From Parabacteroides sp. AM08-6 (lineage in GTDB: Bacteria; Bacteroidota; Bacteroidia; Bacteroidales; Tannerellaceae), in the NCBI RefSeq assembly GCF_003473295.1, contig NZ_QRMP01000035.1:1-35288 (forward strand): a DNA stretch of 35,288 nt, in the 5' to 3' direction. Every line of letters begins with the position of its first letter. The first letter of the stretch is position 1. The translations under genes and the position numbers were made by a program. The notes under the pieces are model-generated. The model saw only the letters and a list, made by a program, of their open reading frames with translations, ran no database searches and was not told where the DNA came from. Positions 1 through 6,485 of this stretch are shown in pieces.

Positions 1-451
1 TCGTATTAATTATTTGTGTTATAATCTCCTTGCTGTATAAATTTCGGTTAATATATTCCCTGATAATCGCTTCAATCATGGGTTTCACCAATAGCTTATC
101 TACTTTATTTCTTAGTATACAACCGGGTTGATGATTAGCATGTTGAAGAATAAACTCCAGTCTTTGGATATTTTCAGCACCGAAAACAGAAGAATGTATA
201 TATATGTCGTTAAACTTGATGTCGACAAACTTAGTTGTTGTATGGATTTCGAAAGAATGCGTATCTCCGGGAGTAATCATAAACAAATGTCCGTCATGAT
301 AAGGAAACATATTGTTGTTAATCCATTGGATGCCTGTTCCTGAAAGAATATATACTAATTCAAAGAAGGTATGTTCATGCTCCTTTAGCAAGGATTCGTC
401 AAGCTCGCTAAAACTAATTTCGAATGGTTGATGTAGGTTTTCTCTTTTCAT
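1..451 (-). CDS. AraC-family transcriptional regulator, N-terminal part (runs off the left edge)
   Basis: Reading minus-ward from an ATG at 449-451, an open frame of 150 codons continues to the window edge without a stop. The translation begins MKRENLHQPFEISFSEL and has the cupin-like ligand-binding pattern of AraC regulators: EHEHTFFELVYILSGTGIQW, then a HDGHLFMITPGDTHSFEI strand pair (the PGD.H turn is typical). The C-terminal AraC DNA-binding domain would lie beyond base 1, so the family call rests on the N-terminal domain only. The gene is divergent from the acetyltransferase at 562, with about 110 bases between the starts. That is the usual arrangement for a local regulator of the facing operon; this role is inferred. 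It could instead be a cupin protein without a DNA-binding domain, which I think unlikely. Confidence 0.8.
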   Translation of the reverse strand, partial: MKRENLHQPFEISFSELDESLLKEHEHTFFELVYILSGTGIQWINNNMFPYHDGHLFMITPGDTHSFEIHTTTKFVDIKFNDIYIHSSVFGAENIQRLEFILQHANHQPGCILRNKVDKLLVKPMIEAIIREYINRNLYSKEIITQIINT

Positions 452-516
452 GCCATAAATATAGCCCTAAGAAACGGATTAATACCAAAATAACGAAAAA
501 TAATACCTAAAATTAG

Positions 517-538
517 CCGAAAAATCGGTATAACTTTG
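517..538 (+). promoter_or_regulatory. Bacteroidales promoter with small inverted repeat upstream of the acetyltransferase
   Basis: TAACTTTG at 531-538 matches the Bacteroides -7 consensus TAnnTTTG and sits 23 bases before the ATG at 562. Just upstream is the inverted repeat CCGA-AAAA-TCGG (517-528), placed where a regulator could block or contact polymerase. No good TTTG -33 box is seen, which fits a promoter that needs an activator such as the divergent AraC-type protein. The operator role is inferred. Confidence 0.55.
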
Positions 539-561
539 CAATATATTTAAAATCATAGCTT

Positions 562-1158
562 ATGAAAACTGAAATGGAAAAATGTTTGGCAGGTGAATGG
601 TATGATTGCTACGCCCCAGTTTTTATGGATTTGAAAACTAAAGCTCATCACTTGTTGATGAAATACAATTCTTTGCCGTATGAGCAAAAGACTGAAAAAT
701 ATGTTGTACTAAAGGAAATGTTTGGAAGCATAGGTGTAAATGTTTCTGTCGGTCATTTGTTTATATGTGATTATGGATGCAATATACACATCGGTGATAA
801 TGTCACCGTAAATACCGGTTGTACGTTTGTCGATTGCAATAAGATTACTATAGGAAATAATGTGCTGATAGCACCTAATGTACAAATCTATACGGCAACT
901 CATCCGGTAGAGTTTAATGAACGGCTTGTATGGACAGAAACCCCGGATGGCTGTAAATATGTCCGTCGAACTTTTGCCCTTCCTGTCATGATAGAGGATG
1001 GCTGCTGGATTGGCGGTGGAGTAATTATTTTACCGGGAGTGACAATAGGGCAAAAATGTGTGATTGGTGCAGGAAGTGTTGTAACCAAAGATATTCCGGC
1101 AAATAGCTTGGCGGTAGGAAATCCTTGCCGGGTGATACGGAAAATCAATCAAATGTAG
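562..1158 (+). CDS. Maltose/galactoside O-acetyltransferase-like hexapeptide enzyme
   Basis: This 198-residue cytoplasmic protein belongs to the left-handed beta-helix (hexapeptide repeat) acyltransferases of the Maa/NodL/LacA group, which move acetyl from acetyl-CoA to a sugar hydroxyl. The N-terminal Maa cap (residues 1-60, CLAGEWYDCYAPVFMDLKTK) is followed by repeats such as IHIGDNVTVNTGCTF and ITIGNNVLIAPNVQI. The catalytic histidine lies in TATHPVE (His114), and the C-terminal coil ends in the conserved GAGSVVTKDIPANSLAVGNP stretch. Length is normal for the family. It is followed 4 bases later by a HAD phosphatase gene, so the two are probably one transcript. The exact sugar is unknown. 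By eye the base composition is more AT-rich than the core genes to the right, so horizontal origin is possible. Confidence 0.9.
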   Translation: MKTEMEKCLAGEWYDCYAPVFMDLKTKAHHLLMKYNSLPYEQKTEKYVVLKEMFGSIGVNVSVGHLFICDYGCNIHIGDNVTVNTGCTFVDCNKITIGNNVLIAPNVQIYTATHPVEFNERLVWTETPDGCKYVRRTFALPVMIEDGCWIGGGVIILPGVTIGQKCVIGAGSVVTKDIPANSLAVGNPCRVIRKINQM

Positions 1159-1162
1159 GGCT

Positions 1163-1801
1163 ATGATTAAATTAGTAGCCTTTGATTTAGACGGTACAAT
1201 CGGAGATACAATTCCCATGTGCCTCAAAGCCTTAAGAAAGGCAGTAACTCCTTATGTTACTCTTAATGATGTATCCGAAAATGATATTTTAGAAACTTTT
1301 GGGTTAAATGAAAAAGGGATGATAAAAAAACTTGTTGGTTATAATTGGGAAAATGCTTTGGATGACTTCTACGTGATATACGAACAAATGCATATAATGT
1401 GCCCTCGTCCTTTTGACGGTATAACAGAACTGATTGAGAAGTTAAAAAAGAAATCTATTCTTATTGCTTTGGTTACAGGAAAAGGAGAAAAGAGCTGTGC
1501 GATAACATTACGTCAATTTAATATGGACACGTGTTTTGATAAAGTAAAAACTGGAAATCCTTTCAAAAATAATAAAGCAGAGAATTTTAGGGAATTGCTC
1601 GCAGATTATAAGTTACAACCGGATGAAATGATATATATAGGTGATACAGTTTCAGATATTGTGTCTTGTAGGGAAGTTGGAATACGATGTTTATCTGCTT
1701 CATGGCTAACTTCTTGCTTAGATGCACAAAAATTAGAAGCTCACAATGCTGGGAATGTTTTTTATTCAATAGCTTCACTTGAATGCTATTTAATGGGATG
1801 A
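1163..1801 (+). CDS. HAD-superfamily hydrolase (phosphoglycolate phosphatase-like)
   Basis: This 212-residue protein has the haloacid dehalogenase motifs in order. Motif I is FDLDGTIGDT (Asp8 nucleophile, Asp10 acid/base), followed by a helical cap typical of the Gph/PGMB type (residues ~15-80). Motif II is LVTGKG, a Lys lies in the KVKTGNPFKNNK stretch, and motif IV is MIYIGDTVSDI with the metal-binding aspartates. Members hydrolyse small phosphoesters in the cytoplasm; the substrate cannot be read from the sequence. It starts 4 bases after the acetyltransferase stop, so translational coupling and shared control by the upstream promoter are likely. An acetylating enzyme paired with a phosphatase suggests a small sugar-phosphate modification or salvage pathway, which is inference. 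Confidence 0.88.
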   Translation: MIKLVAFDLDGTIGDTIPMCLKALRKAVTPYVTLNDVSENDILETFGLNEKGMIKKLVGYNWENALDDFYVIYEQMHIMCPRPFDGITELIEKLKKKSILIALVTGKGEKSCAITLRQFNMDTCFDKVKTGNPFKNNKAENFRELLADYKLQPDEMIYIGDTVSDIVSCREVGIRCLSASWLTSCLDAQKLEAHNAGNVFYSIASLECYLMG

Positions 1802-1845
1802 CAAATATACATGCTTAATAAAGAAACATTTAGTATTTCTATTGT

Positions 1846-2458
1846 ATGAACAGAATATCAGATTTGAGTTTCTTTCGATTATTATCGGAATGCTCACAAC
1901 GTGAAGTTTCCGTATCAGAATTTATGGAAGCTATTGAGGAATTGGCTATTCACTTGGCTGATTTTAGTATTAATGAACAGAATAATAGCGTTTTACTACG
2001 CTACCTTTCTTTCGGATTGTATAGACTTAAATCGTATCATGTGCGGTTTGAGCAAGAAAAAAATGCCTTATTTGTATCTCATTGATGAAGCGATTGGGCT
2101 ACTGAACAATGAAATACGCCTTGTGGAATGGCGTATCAAGTACCCGGAGCAATTCAAATCACACTTTAACAAACAACCTTTTTCCCCTCTTTATTTGGCA
2201 GACAAAACAAACCTGATTGATATAATGGAAATTATCAGCGGTTTATTCCTTTCCAAACGTATCGTCTATAAAAATGGCAAACCAGCTTTCTTGTCTGATT
2301 TATCTAAAGCCTTTGAATGGGTGTTTAACGTCCAACTAAAAGACTATCACCAAAAGCATGAGGATGTAATAAAGCGCAAGCCGGGCAAAATAACCGAATT
2401 TCTTAATGGACTATCTGACCTTATCCGAAAGGAACATGATAAAAAAGGTTATAGATAA
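1846..2458 (+). pseudogene. rteC: RteC-family regulator, interrupted by a frameshift at an A7 run
   Basis: Two overlapping frames together give one RteC-like protein. The first (from ATG 1846, MNRISDLSFFRLLSEC) reads through an alpha-helical N-terminal part to ...RFEQEKNALFVSH and stops at 2085. The second frame carries the family's C-terminal part: PYLYLIDEAIGLLNNE, EWRIKYPEQF, SPLYLADKTNLIDIMEIISG, LSDLSKAFEWVFNVQLKDY, ending at 2458. They meet at a run of seven A (2057-2063). With six A the frame would be continuous and give about 203 residues with ...FEQEKMPYLYL... RteC proteins activate excision/transfer genes of Bacteroides conjugative and mobilizable elements. The copy is either inactive, a sequencing artefact, or made by polymerase slippage on the A run. 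It starts the recognisable mobile-element block. Confidence 0.75.
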
Positions 2459-2561
2459 TCAATGACTTAGCTTCAATTTATCGTGGATTCCATGTGTTAC
2501 CCCGTAATTTTTTTGCGCTGGTTTTCTCAACTTTGCTTCATCAATCGATTGACAATCATTA

Positions 2562-2915
2562 ATGTATAATCTGAAAAATGAAACAAATATGTATATAGAA
2601 AACTATGATTTCAAAGAATGGATGCAAAAGCTATTTAATAAATTGGATGAGCTTTGCAAGGATGTACGGGTACTGCGTAATGCCGATAAGGTGATGTCCG
2701 AAGATGATAACCTGCTGGATAATCAGGATTTATGCCTGTTGTTCAAAGTTAGCATCAGAACTTTACAACGGCTGCGAAGCAAAAACGAGCTTCCCTATAT
2801 GTTGATTAGTGGTAAAGTCTATTACCGGGCTTCGGATGTTCGGGAGTTCATTAAGGAACGGTTTAATGCAGTCATGCTCCGTAACTTTGAAAAGCAGTTC
2901 GGGGAAAAGAAGTAA
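2562..2915 (+). CDS. Helix-turn-helix DNA-binding protein (HTH_17/excisionase-like) of the mobile element
   Basis: This 117-residue protein has an N-terminal helical segment (YDFKEWMQKLFNKLDELCKDV) followed by a winged-HTH of the MerR/HTH_17 excisionase type (LLDNQDLCLLFKVSIRTLQRLR, then the wing GKVYYRASDVREFIKER). Such proteins in Bacteroides elements act as recombination directionality factors or as repressors of transfer genes. It is a paralogue of the proteins at 8347 and 8640, sharing the LDN/E-[DE][LIV]C...RTLQ.[LY]R...Y...GK[IV]YYR.SD order. Two starts are possible, 2562 or ATG 2589 (MYIENYDF); the second matches the paralogues' short N-termini better, the first is annotated for completeness. 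It lies 103 bases after the rteC remnant, on the same strand. A weak -7-like CAACTTTG occurs at 2528-2535. Confidence 0.8.
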   Translation: MYNLKNETNMYIENYDFKEWMQKLFNKLDELCKDVRVLRNADKVMSEDDNLLDNQDLCLLFKVSIRTLQRLRSKNELPYMLISGKVYYRASDVREFIKERFNAVMLRNFEKQFGEKK

Positions 2916-2922
2916 GACAGAT

Positions 2923-2956
2923 AAGCCGGAGTGGTGGGTATCACTTATTCCGGCTC
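2923..2956. terminator. Hairpin terminator between convergent genes
   Basis: AGCCGGA (2924-2930) pairs with TCCGGCT (2949-2955), with a possible inner AGTG/CACT stem, and is followed by a T-rich run on the plus strand (CTTTCTTTT). It separates the plus-strand HTH gene from the minus-strand mobilization operon and can serve both. Confidence 0.7.
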
Positions 2957-2964
2957 TTTCTTTT

Positions 2965-3690
2965 CTATGGTTTTCCTAACTTATCCGCTTCCTTTTTTAA
3001 CTGTTTGGCTTGCTCGTCCAACAGCCTTGCACGTTCCAACGCTTCCGCTTGCTTACGGCTACGATATTCAAAATCTATAACCGTATCTGTTACGCTTTGA
3101 ATAAAAGCATTATCCCGTTTCCGGCTGAAATTCATTTCCAGCAAATCGAAGCTGCTTCCGTCCGCCTTTCCTTTCATCAGGAGATAACGGTATTTTATAT
3201 CATTATCTTGTAACTGCTGCATCCGTTCCGCAAAGCGGATATTCAGGACTAACGACACAAGGCAAATAAGTATTCCTGCTGAAAAAAGAAAGAATTTCGG
3301 TTTCAGGTAGGGGATAATCCGGTTTAGAAATTTGTCATACCAAGAAACGGGTTCTGCCTTTTCCGATTGTTGTGTGTCAGCCGGAAACAATATCTTTAGT
3401 TTCTCCTTGAAATACCTGTGTGAAGCTACGATAAGCCCCTTTATATCTTCAAGGTCTTGTTTCTGATTCTCGGATTGTCCTTTCTTGATACTGGCGATTT
3501 GGCTTAAAATCTCCTGTACCATGTTTTCAGGAATAGTAGGTTTCCTTTGTGATTCCAAAATACGCTGCTCGATAACATCCAGTCGGTTTATCGTTTCCTC
3601 CCGGCTGGCTGGTGTTACCTGTTGTTCCTGCTTCTCTTTCAGTTCCGTAACCATAGAGAGAAGCCCCTCTAAAATCAAATTTTCTTCCAT
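2965..3690 (-). CDS. Coiled-coil protein with one membrane segment, last gene of the mobilization operon
   Basis: This 241-residue protein of unknown function has three visible parts. An N-terminal charged helical region (residues 1-100) is rich in E, K and Q. A hydrophobic segment spans about 132-150 (KFFLFSAGILICLVSLVLN). The C-terminal part is predicted coiled coil, ending EALERARLLDEQAKQLKKEADKL. It starts 4 bases downstream of the relaxase stop codon on the same strand, so it is almost surely co-translated with it. Similar small membrane coiled-coil proteins often follow relaxase genes in Bacteroidetes mobilizable elements. A role in linking the relaxosome to the membrane or to a coupling protein is plausible, but that is an inference from position and topology. 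No catalytic motif is visible. Confidence 0.75.
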   Translation of the reverse strand: MEENLILEGLLSMVTELKEKQEQQVTPASREETINRLDVIEQRILESQRKPTIPENMVQEILSQIASIKKGQSENQKQDLEDIKGLIVASHRYFKEKLKILFPADTQQSEKAEPVSWYDKFLNRIIPYLKPKFFLFSAGILICLVSLVLNIRFAERMQQLQDNDIKYRYLLMKGKADGSSFDLLEMNFSRKRDNAFIQSVTDTVIDFEYRSRKQAEALERARLLDEQAKQLKKEADKLGKP

Positions 3691-3694
3691 ACGC

Positions 3695-4612
3695 TTATAA
3701 CTTAAATTGTCGTTTCTTTTTCTTCTTCTTTCTCAAATCGGGATTGTCAGGCGTTTCATCAACCGGAGAGGACGAAACGGAAAACAAACCGCCTAAACCT
3801 ACCAGTAGCGAATTATCACTTTTGTTTATTGCTGGTTCCTGTGTTTGTGGGGTAATCGTTTGCTTGTTGCTTCCGGCTGTTGTCAACCTTGCATCCCTGA
3901 AATATTTATCCAATTTGGAAAAACTGAAACTGCGGTCAATCTCCGAGCCTTTGAACGTGTATTCCCCTTTGGAAAAGGAAATACCCTGTATCTCATCCGT
4001 CTGCCCTTTGTGTTTGAACTGAATGCCGATACCTTTTTCCGTTAATTGCTTTTGTAGCTGCTGCCAGTTCCTTGATTTTCCGATTTCATTCTTTACAGCC
4101 GTATAGATTTCATACTTCGTTCTATCCGGCTCTCTTAGACGGTGTTGTTTCACTTGTTCTTTCCCTTTGGCAAAATACAGTCCGTGTTTCTCTTTCAGCT
4201 TCTTGCAAACTTGCTCGTTCCGGTACATATCGTTACTGTCTGAAATGGTTTTACCGTTATTATCTATCCGGTTGAATACGATATGTACATGCGGATGCTC
4301 CCGGTCTTGATGCCGCACGATGATATATTGCGTATCGGTGATTTTCATTTCACGCATATACTCCTGTGCCAACTGTATCATTTTCTCATCTGTTAGTTTG
4401 GGTGCATCCACTGCCGAATAACTTAGCGCAATATGTCCGACTGGCTTCTTCAAATCGGGATTCATTTCTGTTTGCATACAGAAACTACGGATAATGTCCT
4501 GCTTACTTTCGGCTAACACTCCCTCCGCATGTAGCAAAGCTGCCTGTTCCTTGCCGAGTACATAGTTCACACAGCCTTTAAATCCGCTTCCCTTTTTTAT
4601 TTTTCCAATCAT
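3695..4612 (-). CDS. Relaxase/mobilization protein (MOBP-type, relaxase PF03432 fold)
   Basis: This 305-residue protein nicks the element's oriT and leads the transferred strand. The N-terminus MIGKIKKGSGFKGCVNYVLG carries the motif I tyrosine (Tyr17). Motif II is seen in KPVGHIALSYS (about 57-66). Motif III, the metal-binding histidine cluster, is RHQDREHPHVHIVFNRID (His101, His106, His108, His110). The rest is a basic region, with a proline/threonine-rich linker and a lysine-rich tail (RKKKKKKRQFKL). The start overlaps the end of the upstream MobC-like gene by 35 bases and the next gene begins 4 bases after its stop, a tight three-gene mobilization operon. At about 300 residues it is compact, the usual size for Bacteroidetes IME relaxases. 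No coupling protein or mating-pair genes are present, so transfer must use a helper conjugative element. Confidence 0.93.
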   Translation of the reverse strand: MIGKIKKGSGFKGCVNYVLGKEQAALLHAEGVLAESKQDIIRSFCMQTEMNPDLKKPVGHIALSYSAVDAPKLTDEKMIQLAQEYMREMKITDTQYIIVRHQDREHPHVHIVFNRIDNNGKTISDSNDMYRNEQVCKKLKEKHGLYFAKGKEQVKQHRLREPDRTKYEIYTAVKNEIGKSRNWQQLQKQLTEKGIGIQFKHKGQTDEIQGISFSKGEYTFKGSEIDRSFSFSKLDKYFRDARLTTAGSNKQTITPQTQEPAINKSDNSLLVGLGGLFSVSSSPVDETPDNPDLRKKKKKKRQFKL

Positions 4613-4961
4613 CCGATAACTGGTTTATGATTTCAATAATCCTGTTTTTCAGTTTCACAAGCTCCACAGCCACGAGCGCAAAACCTCCTGCATTGGCACG
4701 GTGCGCAAGCTGGTTGAGATTGTTGGCTTCTCCTGCCAATTTCCGGATAGTGTCTGCATCCTGCCTGTTTAGCCGGGGCGTTACCTCTGCCGAAACAACC
4801 GCTTGCCGGACGTATTCGCTAATAGGCAGACCGAATTCTCCGGCTCGCTTCTTGATAGCGTAATATTGTAGTTCGGTCAGCTTCGTACTGACTACCCGTT
4901 TTTGTTTGTCTATCCGGTTCTTTGCCGGGCGACCTCCTGACTTATTTCTTATCTCTGTCAT
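4578..4961 (-). CDS. mobC: MobC-like relaxosome accessory protein (ribbon-helix-helix)
   Basis: With the ATG at 4959-4961 this is a 127-residue basic protein (MTEIRNKSGGRPAKNRIDKQ). A longer reading exists only from a TTG at 5003, which I reject. The region KRVVSTKLTELQYYAIKKRAGEFGLPISEYVRQAVV is the ribbon-helix-helix DNA-binding module of the MobC family. It is followed by the conserved LNQLAHRANAGG and a C-terminal helix (LVKLKNRIIEIINQL). MobC proteins bind beside oriT, help melt the nick region and often repress their own operon. The gene is first of the mobC/relaxase/coiled-coil operon and lies directly downstream of the candidate oriT. Its last 35 bases overlap the relaxase start, suggesting translational coupling. 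Confidence 0.88.
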   Translation of the reverse strand: MTEIRNKSGGRPAKNRIDKQKRVVSTKLTELQYYAIKKRAGEFGLPISEYVRQAVVSAEVTPRLNRQDADTIRKLAGEANNLNQLAHRANAGGFALVAVELVKLKNRIIEIINQLSDDWKNKKGKRI

Positions 4962-5018
4962 ACATTTTTTTCTTTTAGGTGGTATTTTAGAAATTGCGAC
5001 CAACGGGAGAAATTTCCC

Positions 5019-5069
5019 TTTGCGATGAGCAAAGCAAGGGGTTTCGGTCTACCGAAACATAACCTTGCT
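5019..5069. other. Candidate origin of transfer (nested inverted repeats upstream of mobC)
   Basis: In the 157 bases between the mobC start and the primase stop there are several inverted repeats: TTTGC-gatga-GCAAA (5019-5033), then GTTTCGGT-ct-ACCGAAAC (5041-5058) enclosed by AGCAAGG (5033-5039) and CCTTGCT (5063-5069). A nested hairpin directly in front of the accessory relaxosome gene is the expected place and form of an oriT. A nick site cannot be pointed to. The alternative is a terminator of the primase gene, though no T run follows on the minus strand. Confidence 0.5.
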
Positions 5070-5118
5070 CCCCTAAATCACACCGCTTACCATTGGTATG
5101 CTCTGCCTGTTCTACGGA

Positions 5119-6153
5119 TTATAACCGTCTGCCCCTTTTTCTTTTTTCACCGGGAGTTTGTCTATTTTTATCTTCCGGCTGTTGTTGCTTGGCAGACTGT
5201 TTTTGTTTCTCCGGCTGCATTTGTTGGGTTGGCTGTTGCATCCTTTCTGCTGGTTGGATAAACTTCTTCCCACACAGGTAATCGTTCAAGTCCTTGTATT
5301 CACTGTACAGATGTGATGAATCACGTACATGCCAACAATATTCTTTTTGTATGGCTTGGGTAGCTTTACGCCCTGCATCGTCATTATCCAAAAGGCAGTG
5401 GATATGCTCGTAATCGGCTAACGGGTATAAGGCTTTATCTACATTTGTGGTTGAGTTCAGGATAACATAATCCTGCCAGTCAAGACAAGGATAGGTAGGA
5501 TTTGTTTTCTGCCGGATGGCGATAAAAGAAAGATAGTCCATAACTCCCTCGAAAACAAAACAGCTATCGTTCTTTTTGCTCGACTGCCGTATATGTGTGA
5601 TGTCTTTGGGTGATGTACTACCTTTGAAACGTGGATTGCGAAGCTCGTAACCTCCGGCATCGTTCTTGAAAGCGAGTGCAAAATAAGGTTTGTCACCGAT
5701 ACGGTAATACATTTCCTGCATATAGTGTGCTGCCATTTGAGGTGGAATGTTCCTACTTCTCAAATAATCCATGAGTGCCGGATTCTGCAACGGCTGTATT
5801 TTACGGATTTCTATCGGGCTGGTCGGTTGTTTCCTTTCATGTTGATTCTTTTCTGAAACCTCTTTCCCTTGAAAAGAAAAAGAATTTCTAGATGAATACT
5901 GTTCCAGCCGACAGATAGCACCGTAGGCGTTGCACCCGTGCTGCTTCATCACAAGGTCGATGAGCGAGCCGCCCTCGCCTGTCCCGAAGTCACACCACAA
6001 GTTTACACCGTAATCCACCTTGAAACTGGGCGTATCATCCTGACGGAACGGGCTGTGGTACATGCCGTAATAATATTTATCCACTACGGGTAGAATACCC
6101 AATGATTTTAGATATTCCTTGATACTGATATGGTTGGCTTCCTGATAAGTCAT
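5119..6153 (-). CDS. DNA primase-like protein (degenerate CHC2 domain plus Toprim)
   Basis: This 344-residue protein resembles the primases carried by Bacteroidetes mobilizable elements. The N-terminal part (residues 1-80) aligns with the DnaG zinc-finger domain in shape (YHSPFRQDDTPSFKVD, then LWCDFGTGEGGSLIDLVM), but the usual CHC2 zinc ligands are mostly gone. The Toprim domain follows: CFVFEGVMDYLSFIA (catalytic Glu), VILNSTTN, and HCLLDNDDAGRKATQAI (metal-binding DxD). The C-terminus is a glutamine-rich, low-complexity and basic tail (QQPTQQMQPEKQKQSAKQ). It likely primes replication of the transferred single strand or of the excised circle. It is transcribed toward the mobilization operon, 157 bases from mobC, with the candidate oriT between. 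The relation to the helicase gene upstream suggests a joint replication module. Confidence 0.87.
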   Translation of the reverse strand: MTYQEANHISIKEYLKSLGILPVVDKYYYGMYHSPFRQDDTPSFKVDYGVNLWCDFGTGEGGSLIDLVMKQHGCNAYGAICRLEQYSSRNSFSFQGKEVSEKNQHERKQPTSPIEIRKIQPLQNPALMDYLRSRNIPPQMAAHYMQEMYYRIGDKPYFALAFKNDAGGYELRNPRFKGSTSPKDITHIRQSSKKNDSCFVFEGVMDYLSFIAIRQKTNPTYPCLDWQDYVILNSTTNVDKALYPLADYEHIHCLLDNDDAGRKATQAIQKEYCWHVRDSSHLYSEYKDLNDYLCGKKFIQPAERMQQPTQQMQPEKQKQSAKQQQPEDKNRQTPGEKRKRGRRL

Positions 6154-6224
6154 AATCTTTATTTTTGAATGTTTATAAATTGTAGAAATGAAGTAGGAAG
6201 CGAGTAAGAAGAAAAATAGTCAAC

Positions 6225-6453
6225 TTACTACGCTTATTCCTTTCTTTTTCAATGGATTATATTATATGTAGTAAGATAAGTAAGTTATTTCAATACAAAA
6301 AGATAGAAATAGTACCCATGTTGTTTTCTGATTTTTCTTTTTCTCAAATTTCCTGAAAGTTTAGGATTCTATCTTACTACTTACTACATATTACCTAAAT
6401 AACTGATATTCAATAAATAGAATCCAAGTAAGATATTTTGTAGTAATTACTAC
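6225..6453. repeat. Iteron-like cluster of the heptamer TTACTAC (six copies, both orientations)
   Basis: Direct copies TTACTAC are at 6225-6231, 6374-6380, 6381-6387 and 6447-6453; inverted copies GTAGTAA are at 6268-6274 and 6440-6446. The last pair abuts to form the perfect 14-base palindrome GTAGTAATTACTAC (6440-6453), and 6374-6387 is a direct tandem. Several copies are also flanked by a shared ATCTTAC/GTAAGAT. Such clustering within 230 bases is consistent with binding sites for an initiator or regulator. Confidence 0.7.
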
Positions 6454-6474
6454 ATGACAGCATTATCTGTCATG
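6453..6474. terminator. Inverted repeat just downstream of the helicase gene
   Basis: CATGACAG (6453-6460) and CTGTCATG (6467-6474) are perfect 8-base arms around a 6-base loop, ending 11 bases beyond the helicase stop codon. On the minus strand no T run follows, so it may be a factor-dependent terminator, an mRNA-stabilising hairpin, or part of the origin-like region it touches. Confidence 0.45.
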
Positions 6475-6485
6475 AAACGGCTATG

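Larger units (their letters stand above)
6154..6485. other. 332-base gene-free region between primase and helicase genes; possible replication origin
   Basis: No reading frame here is convincing. The region is AT-rich and contains six copies of the heptamer TTACTAC/GTAGTAA plus a separate inverted repeat; these are entered individually. A Bacteroides-type -7 box for the primase is not evident. Position between the helicase (VapE) and primase genes together with iterated short repeats suggests a replication origin or control region for the excised element. Confidence 0.45.

Noticed and set aside
128..343. Plus-strand 71-codon frame
   Set aside because: It is antisense to the AraC-type gene, which has clear family motifs.
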